NCBI RefSeq assembly: GCF_900104475.1
Contig: NZ_FNJR01000001.1
Location: 359,629 to 423,628 of the forward strand
Length of the DNA stretch: 64,000 nt
Reading direction: 5' to 3'
DNA from: Actinopolyspora xinjiangensis
GTDB taxonomy: Bacteria; Actinomycetota; Actinomycetes; Mycobacteriales; Pseudonocardiaceae
Shown: one piece after another, positions 43,250 to 52,082 of the stretch
Layout: each line of letters opens with the position of its first letter
Position numbering within the stretch: position 1 is the stretch's first letter
Notes under the pieces: model-generated
Databases searched by the model: none
The model's input: only the letters and a program-made list of their open reading frames with translations
Told to the model about the DNA's origin: nothing
Translations under genes and position numbers: made by a program

Positions 43250-43600
43250 ATGATGGACGAACGGCAGGAAGCACAGCTCGTACCGGAGGAGCGCGCGGAA
43301 TCGCCGAAGGCGGGTTCGGCGGCGGGGACGGCGATCTCGGTGCGGGTGAGGTACTTCGCGGGAGCTCGTGCCGCTGCCGGGGTCGCCGAGGAGACGCTAC
43401 GGGTGGCTCCGGCGGTGGCGGACGAGGCCGTCTCGGCGAACGACGTGATCCGAGCCGTACGGGCCTCGCACGACGAATCGTTGGCTCGCGTGGTCGGGGC
43501 CTGCGGTTTCCTGCTCGACGGGGTGGCCGTGCGGGACGGGACGGTGGGGGTTCCCGAGGGGGCCGAGTTCGACGTGCTGCCGCCGTTCGCGGGCGGCTGA
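43250..43600 (+). CDS. moaD: MoaD-type molybdopterin synthase small subunit
   Basis: A ubiquitin-like sulfur carrier of 116 residues. The core (about 28-116) runs ISVRVRYFAGARAAAGV to VLPPFAGG, ending in the Gly-Gly that is adenylated and thiocarboxylated. The first 27 residues are an acidic extension not needed for the fold, which may mean that the true start is further downstream. It follows moaA by 83 bp in the same direction. Its partner MoaE is fused to MogA at 45763. Confidence 0.93.
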   Translation: MMDERQEAQLVPEERAESPKAGSAAGTAISVRVRYFAGARAAAGVAEETLRVAPAVADEAVSANDVIRAVRASHDESLARVVGACGFLLDGVAVRDGTVGVPEGAEFDVLPPFAGG

Positions 43601-44210
43601 TCGCGGCTCGGTGTGCCGGCGCGGCGAGCCCGGCGTCCCGAACCATACTGCTCCCCCAGCATTGTTGTCCGAGCTGTCTTCTCGGAGTCCCTGGCGGGCC
43701 GATCCCCCGGCGGGGGTTCCGGGGGACACTCACGGGCGCGACGCGCGTGTACCGCGAGGAGCAGGGACGGCCTCGCCTCCGAACCGGGAGTCACGCCGAG
43801 GCGCCGGACAGCACGCTGCCACCGGGAAACGACACGCCGGGAGTCGCATCTCGGCGTGTTTGGCTAACTCTTCTGCGTGATTCTTGCGGATCACATCGAC
43901 ATTTTTCCGCGACGACGTCTCCCGGATTCCACAGCCGGGTGAGGGATCACTCTGTGAACCCCTTTCGAACGCGCTTCGCGACCACCGAATCGCCATGAGT
44001 GTCGGAGCCGACCGACGCGCGAGTTCCTGCCCATGCGGCGACGAAAAACGACGATCCCCTTATCACACTGGATCTACACAATCGCAACCGGGTCAGTAAA
44101 AGTGACCCACACCTCACCGCGAGTGATCGATATCGACTAGGAAACAGATCGATAACAAAGCTGTGCGCTGCACAAACAACCCTGATCGAGTGACGCCGAC
44201 GCCACGTTAC
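43601..44210. other. Long intergenic region, moaD to rpfA promoter
   Basis: No gene was recognised. From about 43870 to 44200 the sequence is markedly less GC-rich than average. It contains a GTGATTCTTGCGGATCAC inverted repeat at 43876-43893 whose spacing is too wide for a CRP site. A short open frame at 43999-44193 has no start signal or protein-like composition. Confidence 0.5.
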
Positions 44211-44226
44211 TGTGATCAGCATCACA
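44211..44226. promoter_or_regulatory. Perfect CRP/Cmr-type site upstream of rpfA
   Basis: TGTGATCAGCATCACA (44211-44226) is an exact TGTGA-N6-TCACA palindrome, 244 bp before the rpfA start and about 35 bp before a possible -10 (TACTGT at 44255-44260). M. tuberculosis rpfA is a known target of the cAMP receptor protein Rv3676, so the context strongly supports function. Confidence 0.75.
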
Positions 44227-44470
44227 TTCCATTAAGTTTCCGTTCGCTTGCGCGATTACGTACTGTTCCCACCGGTCGGCCCCGAACCGACCGGCACAAC
44301 GAGAAACCGGGAAGTCCGCAGCGCCGAGCTCTGCCCGGCGGGCTTCCTACCCCCGAGCGAAACGAAACCGGGCAGGGACGGGAAACCGCTGGAGTCCCCC
44401 GAAGCTCCACGGATTCGGGGTTCCCCACGGAACCACCGGAAACCCCGCAGGCGCGGCAGGAGAGAGGGAC
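44227..44470 (+). promoter_or_regulatory. Long structured rpfA 5' leader
   Basis: About 210 nt between the likely transcription start and the rpfA ATG contain several complementary blocks, including CCGGTCGG...CCGACCGG (44270-44293) and repeated GGGAAnCCG units. Actinobacterial rpf genes often carry a c-di-AMP (ydaO) riboswitch in this place; I could not match its conserved core by eye, so only a structured leader is claimed. Confidence 0.4.
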
Positions 44471-45142
44471 ATGGCTCGTTACAAGGGCAAGCACCGTAAG
44501 TCGTCGAACTTCGCCCGCAACGCGGCTCGGGTCGCGGTCGCGGGTGCCGTGGTGGCCACGCCGCTGGCCGTCGCCGCCCCGGCCAGTGCCGCCGACTGGG
44601 ACGAACTCGCCCAGTGCGAGTCCAGCGGTGACTGGCACATCAACACCGGCAACGGTTTCTACGGCGGCCTGCAGTTCACCCCTTCGACGTGGTCGGCTTT
44701 CGGCGGTGACCAGTACGCGCCGAACGCCCACCAGGCCAGCCGTGCCGAGCAGATCGCCATCGCCAAGAAGGTGCTGGCCGCCCAGGGCCCCGGCGCCTGG
44801 CCGGGCTGCACCGCCAAGACCAACTGGGTCAGCGGCAGCACCGACAACACGGGCACCGTCTCCGAGGACTCCTCGCAGGAGCAAGCGGCCGCGCAGCAGC
44901 AGTCCGCTCCGAAGCGGGAACAGCCCGCCGAGACGAAGTCCGACTCCGCCCAGGAATCCCAGGAGTCCCAGGAGCTCGTCGTGCGCTCGAACGGCGCCGA
45001 CTACACCGTCCGCTCCGGCGACACGCTGAGCGAGATCGGTCAGCGGTTCGGCGTGCACTACCAGGACATCTACGAGCGCAACAGCGACGTCCTGGAAAGC
45101 CCCGACCTCATCTTCCCGGGGCAGCAGCTGGACATCCGCTGA
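44471..45142 (+). CDS. rpfA: Resuscitation-promoting factor with LysM domain
   Basis: A secreted muralytic enzyme that helps dormant cells to resume growth. It has 223 residues, with a signal peptide ending PASAA near residue 41. The Rpf transglycosylase-like domain (about 42-118) is DWDELAQCESSGDWHINTGNGFYGGLQFTPSTW in segments; E50 is the catalytic Glu and C49/C113-type cysteines form the disulfide. Next come a Gln/Ser/Glu-rich linker and a C-terminal LysM domain (YTVRSGDTLSEIGQRFGVHYQDIY). The ATG follows GGAGAGAGGGAC. A perfect CRP site and a long leader precede it; a hairpin follows. Confidence 0.96.
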   Translation: MARYKGKHRKSSNFARNAARVAVAGAVVATPLAVAAPASAADWDELAQCESSGDWHINTGNGFYGGLQFTPSTWSAFGGDQYAPNAHQASRAEQIAIAKKVLAAQGPGAWPGCTAKTNWVSGSTDNTGTVSEDSSQEQAAAQQQSAPKREQPAETKSDSAQESQESQELVVRSNGADYTVRSGDTLSEIGQRFGVHYQDIYERNSDVLESPDLIFPGQQLDIR

Positions 45143-45272
45143 CAGCGCGTCGACCTGACCGCGCAAGGGATCCACGGATCCAGTGCCTGGCCGCGAACCG
45201 GTTCTCGGGATCGAGGGAGCGAGCACCGGCCCCCGGCTGACGCCGGGGACGCGGATCAGGCACCCCTGACTC

Positions 45273-45307
45273 GGGGCCTCGCCGCCTTCCCCCAGCGGCG
45301 GGGCCCC
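45273..45307 (+). terminator. Hairpin after rpfA
   Basis: GGGGCCTCGCCGC (45273-45285) pairs with GCGGCGGGGCCCC (45295-45307) with one G-T pair, 131 bp after the rpfA stop. Confidence 0.6.
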
Positions 45308-45615
45308 GTTCTCGTCCGCCGCACGGCGCTACGAGAACTCGACCCCGTACAGAACCGCGTCCGGATCCCGTTCTCGGTACCGAGCGATGCACTCAGCACC
45401 TGAAACCGCCCGCGAGATGACACCCTCGGAGCCGTCGCCGGGACACGACCCTATGACTGAGCAGGGCGCGTATCCCCGGTGCGTGAGGCGGACGCATTGC
45501 CAAGCAGGGCCGCTCGCCGCGTAGGTCGCTACTCAACAGCCGGCCCAACGCGGCAAGGCGCCGCTCCGCGGACTCCTTCGGCGCTCCCAGCGCCGAACCA
45601 CCACCCCCGCCACCG

Positions 45616-45741
45616 GCACCGCCGCGGGTTCTCTCGTGGTGCTCTCGCGAGGAAGGCCCGACGTTGTGTAGGTCGCTACCCGAGGTCGGGCCTGGCCGCA
45701 GCGAGAGCCCACGAGAGGTTCCGCCACTTCAACCGGCTACG
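45616..45741. repeat. Palindromic intergenic repeat, copy A
   Basis: Three nested stem blocks pair: CTCTCGTGG (45631) with CCACGAGAG (45709), GCTCTCGC (45641) with GCGAGAGC (45701), and AGGCCCGAC (45654) with GTCGGGCCT (45685). The element starts GCACCGCCGCG and ends GAGGTTCCGCC..TT.AAC.GGCTACG, as does copy B (47464-47580). The loop holds GTAGGTCGCTAC (45668-45679), which also occurs at 45521-45532. Confidence 0.6.
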
Positions 45742-45762
45742 ACCACCAAACCGTCACAGTCC

Positions 45763-46749
45763 CTACGGGCAGTTGACCCACTCCTCCTGCCCGTCATGGA
45801 ACACCTGCCGCTTCCACACCGGCAGCCGCCGCTTGACCTCGTCGACCAGCTCGGCGCAGGTGTCGAAGCCCTGCTTGCGGTGTTCGGCCGAGACCGCGCA
45901 CCCCAGAGCCACGTCACCGATCCCCAGCATTCCGGTCCGGTGCAGCACCGCCAGCGCACGCACGCCGTCGGAGCGGGAGAGCACGTCGGCCGCTACCTCC
46001 GCGATCACCTCCTCGGCCGAGGGGTGGCTGGTGTACTCCAACTCGCGGACACCACGACCACCGTCGTGGTCCCGGACGGCACCGGCGAACGTGACCACGG
46101 CTCCCGCCGCGCGGTGCCCCACCCGTTCGGCCAGCCACGACACATCGATGACCTCCTCGGTCATCCCCGCGATCACGACACCGCCGATCCCGGCGGAGCC
46201 ACCCGGCTCCGCGACCGCGTGTCCGGCGGGCTCCCCGGCGGACCCCCCCGAGGAGGCGGAATCGGCCGCGCGCGGGTGATCGCCCCCGCGCAGCTGCTCC
46301 AGGGCGTGCTCCAGCACGCCGTCCAGCACCCCGAGCCCGTCGCGCACACCACCGCGCGAACCGGGCAGGTTGACCACCAACGTGCCTGCCGCCACACCGG
46401 CCAGCCCACGCGAGAGGACCGCGGTGGGCACCTCGGGCAGCCCGGCGGTACGCAGCGCGTCGGCCAACCCCGGTACGGGGAAGTCCAGCACCCGCGCGGT
46501 CATCTCGGGAGTTCTGTCGGTGGGGCTGATGCCGGTGCCGCCGGTGGTCAGCACCAGCGCCATCCCTTCGGACACGGCCGAACGCAACGCGGCCTCCACG
46601 GGTTCCCCGTCACCGACCACCTCGGGGTCGGGCACTCGGAACCCGCGTTCCCGCAGCCAGTCCACGATGACGGGGCCGGTCCGGTCCTCGTAGACCCCCC
46701 GCGCGGCCCGGTTGGAAGCGGCGATCACCCGGGCGTCTCGTTCGGTCAT
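45763..46749 (-). CDS. Fused MogA (molybdopterin adenylyltransferase) - MoaE (molybdopterin synthase large subunit)
   Basis: A 328-residue bifunctional protein. Residues 1-160 are a MogA/MoaB domain (DRTGPVIVDWLRERGF, LTTGGTGISPTDRTPE, LVVNLPGSRGGVRD). A Ser/Gly/Ala linker spans about 165-190. Residues 195-328 are MoaE (GAVVTFAGAVRDHDGG, LEYTSHPSAEEVI, VLHRTGMLGIGDVALGCAVSAEHR, LPVWKRQVF with the active-site Lys). Mog adenylates molybdopterin; MoaE with MoaD inserts the dithiolene sulfurs. In M. tuberculosis the two are adjacent separate genes. The ATG has GGGGAGA 7 nt upstream. It lies 50 bp after moaC. Confidence 0.93.
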   Translation of the reverse strand: MTERDARVIAASNRAARGVYEDRTGPVIVDWLRERGFRVPDPEVVGDGEPVEAALRSAVSEGMALVLTTGGTGISPTDRTPEMTARVLDFPVPGLADALRTAGLPEVPTAVLSRGLAGVAAGTLVVNLPGSRGGVRDGLGVLDGVLEHALEQLRGGDHPRAADSASSGGSAGEPAGHAVAEPGGSAGIGGVVIAGMTEEVIDVSWLAERVGHRAAGAVVTFAGAVRDHDGGRGVRELEYTSHPSAEEVIAEVAADVLSRSDGVRALAVLHRTGMLGIGDVALGCAVSAEHRKQGFDTCAELVDEVKRRLPVWKRQVFHDGQEEWVNCP

Positions 46750-46799
46750 GGTGTTCTCCCCTGCTGCCTGCCGCCCTGACACGTGCATCGCTCCGGAAC

Positions 46800-47291
46800 T
46801 CATGCCGACTCGTCCGGACGAATCCACACCCCGGTCTTACCGCCCTCCTTGCGCTCGACACGCACCTCGTCGAGCACGGCCGCCGGGTCCACCGCCTTGA
46901 TCATGTCGTGCAGCGCCAGCCCCGCCCCGGTGACGGCGGTGAGCGCTTCCATCTCCACACCCGTCCGGTCGGTGGTGCGGACGGTGGCCGTTATCCGCAC
47001 CTCCCGCTCGGCGGTTTCGAGATCGACCCGCACTCCGGCGATCGCGATGGGGTGGCACAGCGGAACCAGGTCGGGCGTGCGTTTGGCAGCCATGATCCCC
47101 GCGATGCGGGCGGTGGCGAGCGCGTCCCCCTTGGGGAGGTCGTCCCGGCGCAGCTGCTCGATCACGGCGGCCGTCGTGCGCACCACTCCGGAGGCCACCG
47201 CGCTGCGCGCGCTGGTCTCCTTGTCGGCGACGTCGACCATCCGCGCGGCACCGTGCTCGTCCACGTGGCTGAACTCGTGCTGTGTCGCCAT
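46800..47291 (-). CDS. moaC: Cyclic pyranopterin monophosphate synthase (MoaC)
   Basis: Rearranges the MoaA product to cyclic pyranopterin monophosphate; 163 residues. Signatures are HVDEHGAARMVDVADKETSARSAVASG, KGDALATARIAGIMAAKRT, LVPLCHPIAI with the conserved Cys-His-Pro, TDRTGVEMEALTAV, and MIKAVDPA. The ATG has only a weak ribosome-binding site. It is the first gene of a minus-strand pair with the mog-moaE fusion. Confidence 0.96.
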   Translation of the reverse strand: MATQHEFSHVDEHGAARMVDVADKETSARSAVASGVVRTTAAVIEQLRRDDLPKGDALATARIAGIMAAKRTPDLVPLCHPIAIAGVRVDLETAEREVRITATVRTTDRTGVEMEALTAVTGAGLALHDMIKAVDPAAVLDEVRVERKEGGKTGVWIRPDESA

Positions 47292-47463
47292 GCGGCGAGC
47301 CTAGACGATCCGCACGGGCGTGCCACAGGCGCGCGGCCGCCGTTTCGGCGACGACGGCCGTGGCGCGAGCCGGTACCGCGTCGGATGCCGGTTCGCCGCT
47401 GTCGGCCGGCGAGTTGTGCGATCCCGTGCCGCCACGACCACGCGAGCGCGAGTCCCGCGACTC

Positions 47464-47580
47464 GCACCGCCGCGTCCTCGAACGGGCTCTCCCTGGTGGG
47501 TCCGACACCGGGTGGCGACCACCCGGTGTCGGACCCCGCGAGGAGAACCGGCGGGAGGTTCCGCCGGTTGAACGGCTACG
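47464..47580. repeat. Palindromic intergenic repeat, copy B (with terminator hairpins)
   Basis: It begins GCACCGCCGCG and ends GAGGTTCCGCCGGTTGAACG like copy A. Its core is a perfect 18-bp stem (47498-47515 with 47519-47536) and a second 9-bp stem (AACCGGCGG 47546-47554 with CCGCCGGTT 47561-47569). It lies 37 bp downstream of the malic enzyme stop and so could also end that transcript before moaC. Confidence 0.6.
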
Positions 47581-47616
47581 GGAACCGGGCCGATCCGTTC
47601 CGCTCGGAGAGCGGGA

Positions 47617-49104
47617 TCAGAACTCGGCCTCCTCGCCCGGCTCGGCGAAGCCCAGAACCGGGGCGCCGACCACGGCGCCACCCGTGGCCCCGCCCTGCGC
47701 CTCCGGGTCGGCCGTCCCGCCGGACACGGCCACCCGGCGAACAGCGTCCGCCACGGCGGGCGCGACCGTCGTGTCGAACACGCTGGGCACGATGAACGAG
47801 GCATTGACGCGGTCGTTGCCGTCGACCACGTCGGCGATCGCGTTGGAGGCCGCCAGCATCATCTCGTCGGTGATGTTGTGCGCGTGGGCGTCCAACAACC
47901 CCCGGAAGAAACCGGGGAAGGCGAGCACGTTGTTGATCTGGTTCGGGTAGTCGCTGCGTCCGGTCGCGACCACGGTGGCGTGCCGCTGCGCGACCAGCGG
48001 ATCGACCTCCGGGTCCGGATTGGCCAGCGCGAACACGATCGCGTCGTCGTTCATGGCGGCGACGTCGTCCTCACCGAGCAGGTTGGGAGCGGAGACGCCG
48101 ATGAACACGTCCGCTCCCCGCACCGCGTCGCTGAGCGTGCCGGTGCGTCCCTCGGCGTTGGTCTGCTCCGCGATGGAGCGCAGGTGCTCGTCGGCGTCCT
48201 GGCGCTCGCTGTGCACGATCCCGTCGATGTCCACCGCGATGATGTCGGCGGGAACCTTCTTGTTCAGCAGCCTGATGATCGCCGATCCGGCCGCGCCCAC
48301 GCCGCAGACCACGACCCGGCACTCCGAGAGGTCCTTGTCCACCACGCGCAGCGCGTTGCGCAGCGCACCGAGCACGACGATGGCGGTGCCGTGCTGGTCG
48401 TCGTGGAAGACCGGGATGTTGAGCTTCTCCCGCAGCCTGGCCTCGATCTCGAAACAACGCGGCGCCGCGATGTCCTCGAGGTTGATACCGCCGTAGACCG
48501 GGGCGAGCAGCTCCGCGGCGCGGATGATCTCCTCGGTGTCCTGGGTGTCCAGGCACACCGGCCAGGCGTTGACCCCGGCGAACTTCTTGAACAGCGCCGC
48601 CTTCCCCTCCATCACGGGCAACGCGGCCTCGGGGCCGATGTTGCCGAGTCCGAGAACGGCGGACCCGTCGGTCAGCACCGCGACCGAGCTGCGTTTGACG
48701 GTGAGCCTGCGCGCGTCGTCGGGATTCTTCGCGATGGCGGTGCACACCCGCGCGACCCCGGGGGTGTAGGCGCGGGAGAGGTCGTCACGGTTGGCCAGCG
48801 CGACCTTGGAATTGACCTCGATCTTGCCGCCGAGGTGCACCAGGAAGGTCCGATCGGAGACCTTGCGGACGTGCATCCCCGGCAGTGCCTCGAGGATCTC
48901 GGTGATGTCCTCGGCGTGGTCGGCGGACAACGCGTTGCAGGTGATGTCCACCACTATGCGGTCGGAGTGCGACTCCACCACGTCGAAGGCGGTGATGACC
49001 GCACCGGTACGACCGACGGCGGTGGTCAGATCACCGGCGGCGTTGGCCGAGGGGGGCGCCTCGACCCGGACGGTGATGGAGTAGCCCGGACCTGGAACCG
49101 GCAT
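47617..49104 (-). CDS. NAD(P)-dependent malic enzyme with N-terminal ACT domain
   Basis: Decarboxylates malate to pyruvate; 495 residues. An ACT-type regulatory domain (about 8-90) reads [30 protein letters not shown]. The catalytic part starts [28 protein letters not shown] and has [16 protein letters not shown], the metal-binding [15 protein letters not shown], and the nucleotide-binding [35 protein letters not shown] follows. The ACT domain suggests allosteric control by an amino acid. The ATG has AGAGGTG 5 nt upstream. The cofactor preference is not decided here. Confidence 0.95.
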   Translation of the reverse strand: MPVPGPGYSITVRVEAPPSANAAGDLTTAVGRTGAVITAFDVVESHSDRIVVDITCNALSADHAEDITEILEALPGMHVRKVSDRTFLVHLGGKIEVNSKVALANRDDLSRAYTPGVARVCTAIAKNPDDARRLTVKRSSVAVLTDGSAVLGLGNIGPEAALPVMEGKAALFKKFAGVNAWPVCLDTQDTEEIIRAAELLAPVYGGINLEDIAAPRCFEIEARLREKLNIPVFHDDQHGTAIVVLGALRNALRVVDKDLSECRVVVCGVGAAGSAIIRLLNKKVPADIIAVDIDGIVHSERQDADEHLRSIAEQTNAEGRTGTLSDAVRGADVFIGVSAPNLLGEDDVAAMNDDAIVFALANPDPEVDPLVAQRHATVVATGRSDYPNQINNVLAFPGFFRGLLDAHAHNITDEMMLAASNAIADVVDGNDRVNASFIVPSVFDTTVAPAVADAVRRVAVSGGTADPEAQGGATGGAVVGAPVLGFAEPGEEAEF

Positions 49105-49300
49105 GTAGCACCTCTGTCAGTGATGAGCTCTCGCGAAACCCTGTGGCAGGACCGAGACTAGAACTCACCCTCGCGGCGCTACGGCTACCCCTTCCCTCGC
49201 CCCGGCCCCGGCCGGTTCGAAGCGGGGTCGGGCGATCCGCGCGGAGCCGCCGGGACGGAGAGCCGCCCCGGCGGGAGGATCGGAAATCAGCGGCGACGGC

Positions 49301-49489
49301 TCACTTGTTGATCCGGGTCCGCGGGTGGTGGTACGGAACGGAGCCCTCCGGCAGCGGGAAGCTGACGTCCCCGAACGGGGACATGGCGCCCTGCCGGTCG
49401 GCCAGGAACTCGGTCACGGGGTGACCTTCCTCGTCCTGCGGCCATTCCGGGTCGATGCGCTCACGTTTGGACTTGCTCGCGTCGGCCAC
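49301..49489 (-). CDS. Small conserved actinobacterial protein, 62 residues
   Basis: A short acidic protein, GTG start at 49489 with AAGGAGG 5 nt upstream. It contains KSKRERIDPEWPQDEEGHPVTEFLADRQG (in two parts) and ends VPYHHPRTRINK. No domain was recognised. A similarly small gene (Rv0863) lies between moaC2 and the XPB-like gene in M. tuberculosis, and this one is in the same place, which supports its reality. It is divergent from the XPB-like gene. Confidence 0.75.
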   Translation of the reverse strand: MADASKSKRERIDPEWPQDEEGHPVTEFLADRQGAMSPFGDVSFPLPEGSVPYHHPRTRINK

Positions 49490-49680
49490 GCCAACCTCCT
49501 TCACGGACTCCCGCCGCGCACGGTCGCGCCGTTCCCGTACGGGGCCGACCGGTTCGCGAAAGGGATTCCAAGCTTGCCTGCTCGAATACCAGTCTGCCTG
49601 ATACGGCGCCGTCGTCCCCCACTACCCCCACGTGCCGAACGCCATTTACCACAGGCCACCGTGCTTGGGTCCGCACGGGT

Positions 49681-51993
49681 ATGTTGGAAGGGATGCCCGC
49701 CAACCCAGCGCCGAACGAACCGTCCTCCGAAGGTGCGGACTCGCTGGCCGAACTGCTGCGCGCCTCCGACGACCGTCAACTGCTCGCGCTGCTGCGTTCC
49801 CGGCCCGACCTGGCGACCCCTCCTCCCACGGACTCCTCGGTGCTGGCCGCGCGCGCGACGGTGCGCTCCTCGATCGCACGGGCCTGCGAGGACCTCGACT
49901 CGCTCAGCCTGACCGTGCTGGAGGCGCTGGTGCTGCTGAAGGCCGACGAGGGGCCCGTCTCGCTGGACCGGCTCACCTCGTTCTTCGGCGGTGAGGCCAC
50001 TCGGGGAGAACTCACCTCGCGGATCGGGCCGCTGCGGGAACGCGCACTGGTCTGGGGGCCGGACGAGAAGATCAGGACGGCCGCCACGATGCGGGAGACC
50101 GTGCGCGCCCACCCCGGTGGGCTCGGCGCCGAGCTCGACGGATTGTCCGAGCGGCGCGCCCACGAGGTGCTGGCCGAGCTGGACGAGGAGGAGCGCGGCG
50201 TCGTCGCCAGGCTCGCGGGGGATTCCCCGGTGGGGCGGACCGAACAGGCCAAGCCCGGAGCCGAGCGCCCGGACACCCCGATCGGCAGGCTGCTGCTGCG
50301 CGGGCTGCTGATCCGGCGGAACGGCGACACCGTCGAACTGCCCCGCCAGCTCGGCCTCGCCGCGCGCGGTGACGCTCCCATGGGGAGCGTGGCGACGGCG
50401 GAGCCGCCGCTGGAGCTCGACGAGCACGGACAGCGGCGGATCGACGACACGGCGGCCGGTGAGGTGCTGGAGCTCAACCGCCACGTCGAACTGCTGCTGG
50501 AGTCCTGGGGACAGGAGCCTCCCGACGTGCTGCGCTCCGGCGGCGTGGGGGTGCGCGACGTCAGGGAGCTGGCCAGGGAACTGGACGTGGACGAGGCACG
50601 GGCCGGGCTGATCGTGGAGTTGGCGACCGGCGCCGGGCTGATCGACACCAGCCCGGACGAGGAACCGAGGTGGGTTCCCACCGTGCAGGCCGACGTGTGG
50701 CTGGCTGCGAGCCCGGAGCACCGCTGGGCCCTGCTGGCCGGGTCCTGGCTGGAGCTTCCCCGCCTGCCGGGGTTGATCGGCTCGCGGGACGCGCGGGACC
50801 GGCTGCTGGGCCCCCTCTCCGAGGGGCTGCGGCGCTCCTCGGCACCCCGCGACCGGCGCCGCGTGCTGGAGTTGCTGGACGAGCAGCCGGGCGGGTGGGG
50901 CTTCCGGCGGGAGGACGACGTGGCCGCCGTGCTCGCCTGGCGCGCCCCTCGTCGCGGCGGCTCGATGCGGGACGACCTGGTGCGCTGGACCCTCCGGGAG
51001 GCCAGGGCCCTCGGCGTCGTCGCGCTGGGGGGCCTGTCCTCGGCGGGGCGCGCGCTCCTGGATGAGGACGAGAGCACGGCGGCGAGCGTCATGGCCTCGG
51101 CGATCCCGGATCCCGTCGATCACGTGCTGGTGCAGGCCGACCTGACCGTGGTCGCGCCGGGCCGGCTGGAACCGGAGCTGGCGGCGGAGCTGGGCCTGGT
51201 GGCCGACGTGGAGTCGGCGGGCAGCGCCACGGTCTACCGGGTCGGCGAGTCCAGCATCAGGCGGGCCCTGGACGCGGGCCGCAGCGGCGAGCAGCTGCGG
51301 GAACTGTTCGAGCGCCACTCGCGCACCCCGGTGCCGCAGGCGCTGAACTACCTGATCGACGACACCGCGCGCAGGCACGGCAGGCTGCGGGCCGGAGCGG
51401 CCTCGTCCTTCCTTCGCTGCGAGGACTCGGTGGTTCTCACCGAGGTCCTGGGCAAGCAGAAGTTGACGCACCTGGGGCTGCGCCGCATCGCCCCGACCGT
51501 GCTGATCAGCCCGTTACCCCTCGAGGAACTCGTCGAGGAGCTGCGCGGGGCCGGGTACTCGCCCGTGGCGGAGAGCTCCGACGGCGGTGTGCTGGACCTG
51601 CGCGGTGGTCCGCAGCGGATCAAGGGGCGTGGCAGGTTCGGCGGCGCCCGCGGCGAACCTGCCGCGCCCAACCGGCCGGACGAGCAGCAGCTCACCGAAC
51701 GGGTGCGCACGGTAAGGGCAGGTGACCAGGCCGCCGCGACACGCGGCAACACCATCGCGCCCGAACGCGGCAGGCCCAGCGCGAACGCCACGCTGGAACT
51801 GCTGCGGGAGGCCGCACGCCAGAGCCACGACGTGTGGCTGGGGTTCGTGGACGCCCAGGGCGGAGCGACCCAGCGGATCGTGCGGCCGGTCAGCGTCGGC
51901 GGAGGTGTGCTGCAGGGGTTCGACTCCACCAGAGGCGAACTGGGCGACTTCCCGCTGCACCGGATCACTTCGGTGGCCGTGGTGGAGAGCTGA
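49681..51993 (+). CDS. Helicase-associated XPB/Ssl2-like N-terminal domain protein
   Basis: A 770-residue protein homologous in layout to Rv0862c, which lies beside the XPB helicase in mycobacteria. The first half is made of winged-helix-like helical blocks (DSLSLTVLEALVLLKAD, LRERALVWGPDEKIRT). About 480-600 is the XPB/Ssl2-like N-terminal region (DHVLVQADLTVVAPGRLEPELAAELG, ATVYRVGESSIRRALDAG). The end (DVWLGFVDAQGGATQRIVRPVSVGGGVLQGFD) resembles a WYL-type domain. It is thought to act in DNA repair, but this is unproven. The XPB helicase itself is absent from the window. The ATG at 49681 or 49693 could be the start. Confidence 0.85.
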   Translation: MLEGMPANPAPNEPSSEGADSLAELLRASDDRQLLALLRSRPDLATPPPTDSSVLAARATVRSSIARACEDLDSLSLTVLEALVLLKADEGPVSLDRLTSFFGGEATRGELTSRIGPLRERALVWGPDEKIRTAATMRETVRAHPGGLGAELDGLSERRAHEVLAELDEEERGVVARLAGDSPVGRTEQAKPGAERPDTPIGRLLLRGLLIRRNGDTVELPRQLGLAARGDAPMGSVATAEPPLELDEHGQRRIDDTAAGEVLELNRHVELLLESWGQEPPDVLRSGGVGVRDVRELARELDVDEARAGLIVELATGAGLIDTSPDEEPRWVPTVQADVWLAASPEHRWALLAGSWLELPRLPGLIGSRDARDRLLGPLSEGLRRSSAPRDRRRVLELLDEQPGGWGFRREDDVAAVLAWRAPRRGGSMRDDLVRWTLREARALGVVALGGLSSAGRALLDEDESTAASVMASAIPDPVDHVLVQADLTVVAPGRLEPELAAELGLVADVESAGSATVYRVGESSIRRALDAGRSGEQLRELFERHSRTPVPQALNYLIDDTARRHGRLRAGAASSFLRCEDSVVLTEVLGKQKLTHLGLRRIAPTVLISPLPLEELVEELRGAGYSPVAESSDGGVLDLRGGPQRIKGRGRFGGARGEPAAPNRPDEQQLTERVRTVRAGDQAAATRGNTIAPERGRPSANATLELLREAARQSHDVWLGFVDAQGGATQRIVRPVSVGGGVLQGFDSTRGELGDFPLHRITSVAVVES

Positions 51994-52082
51994 GCCGTGC
52001 GGGCCCGGCAGCCCGCGCCCCGGCCACCACGCCGACCGTGGAACCGATCGAGCACCCCGCCGAAACGCGGGCGGCGAACCGG

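Noticed and set aside
43876-43893. GTGATTCTTGCGGATCAC as a second CRP site before rpfA
   Set aside because: The half-sites are ten bases apart instead of six, so it does not fit the CRP operator.
43999-44193. A 64-codon frame upstream of rpfA
   Set aside because: No ribosome-binding site, mixed composition, and it overlaps the control region before the CRP site.
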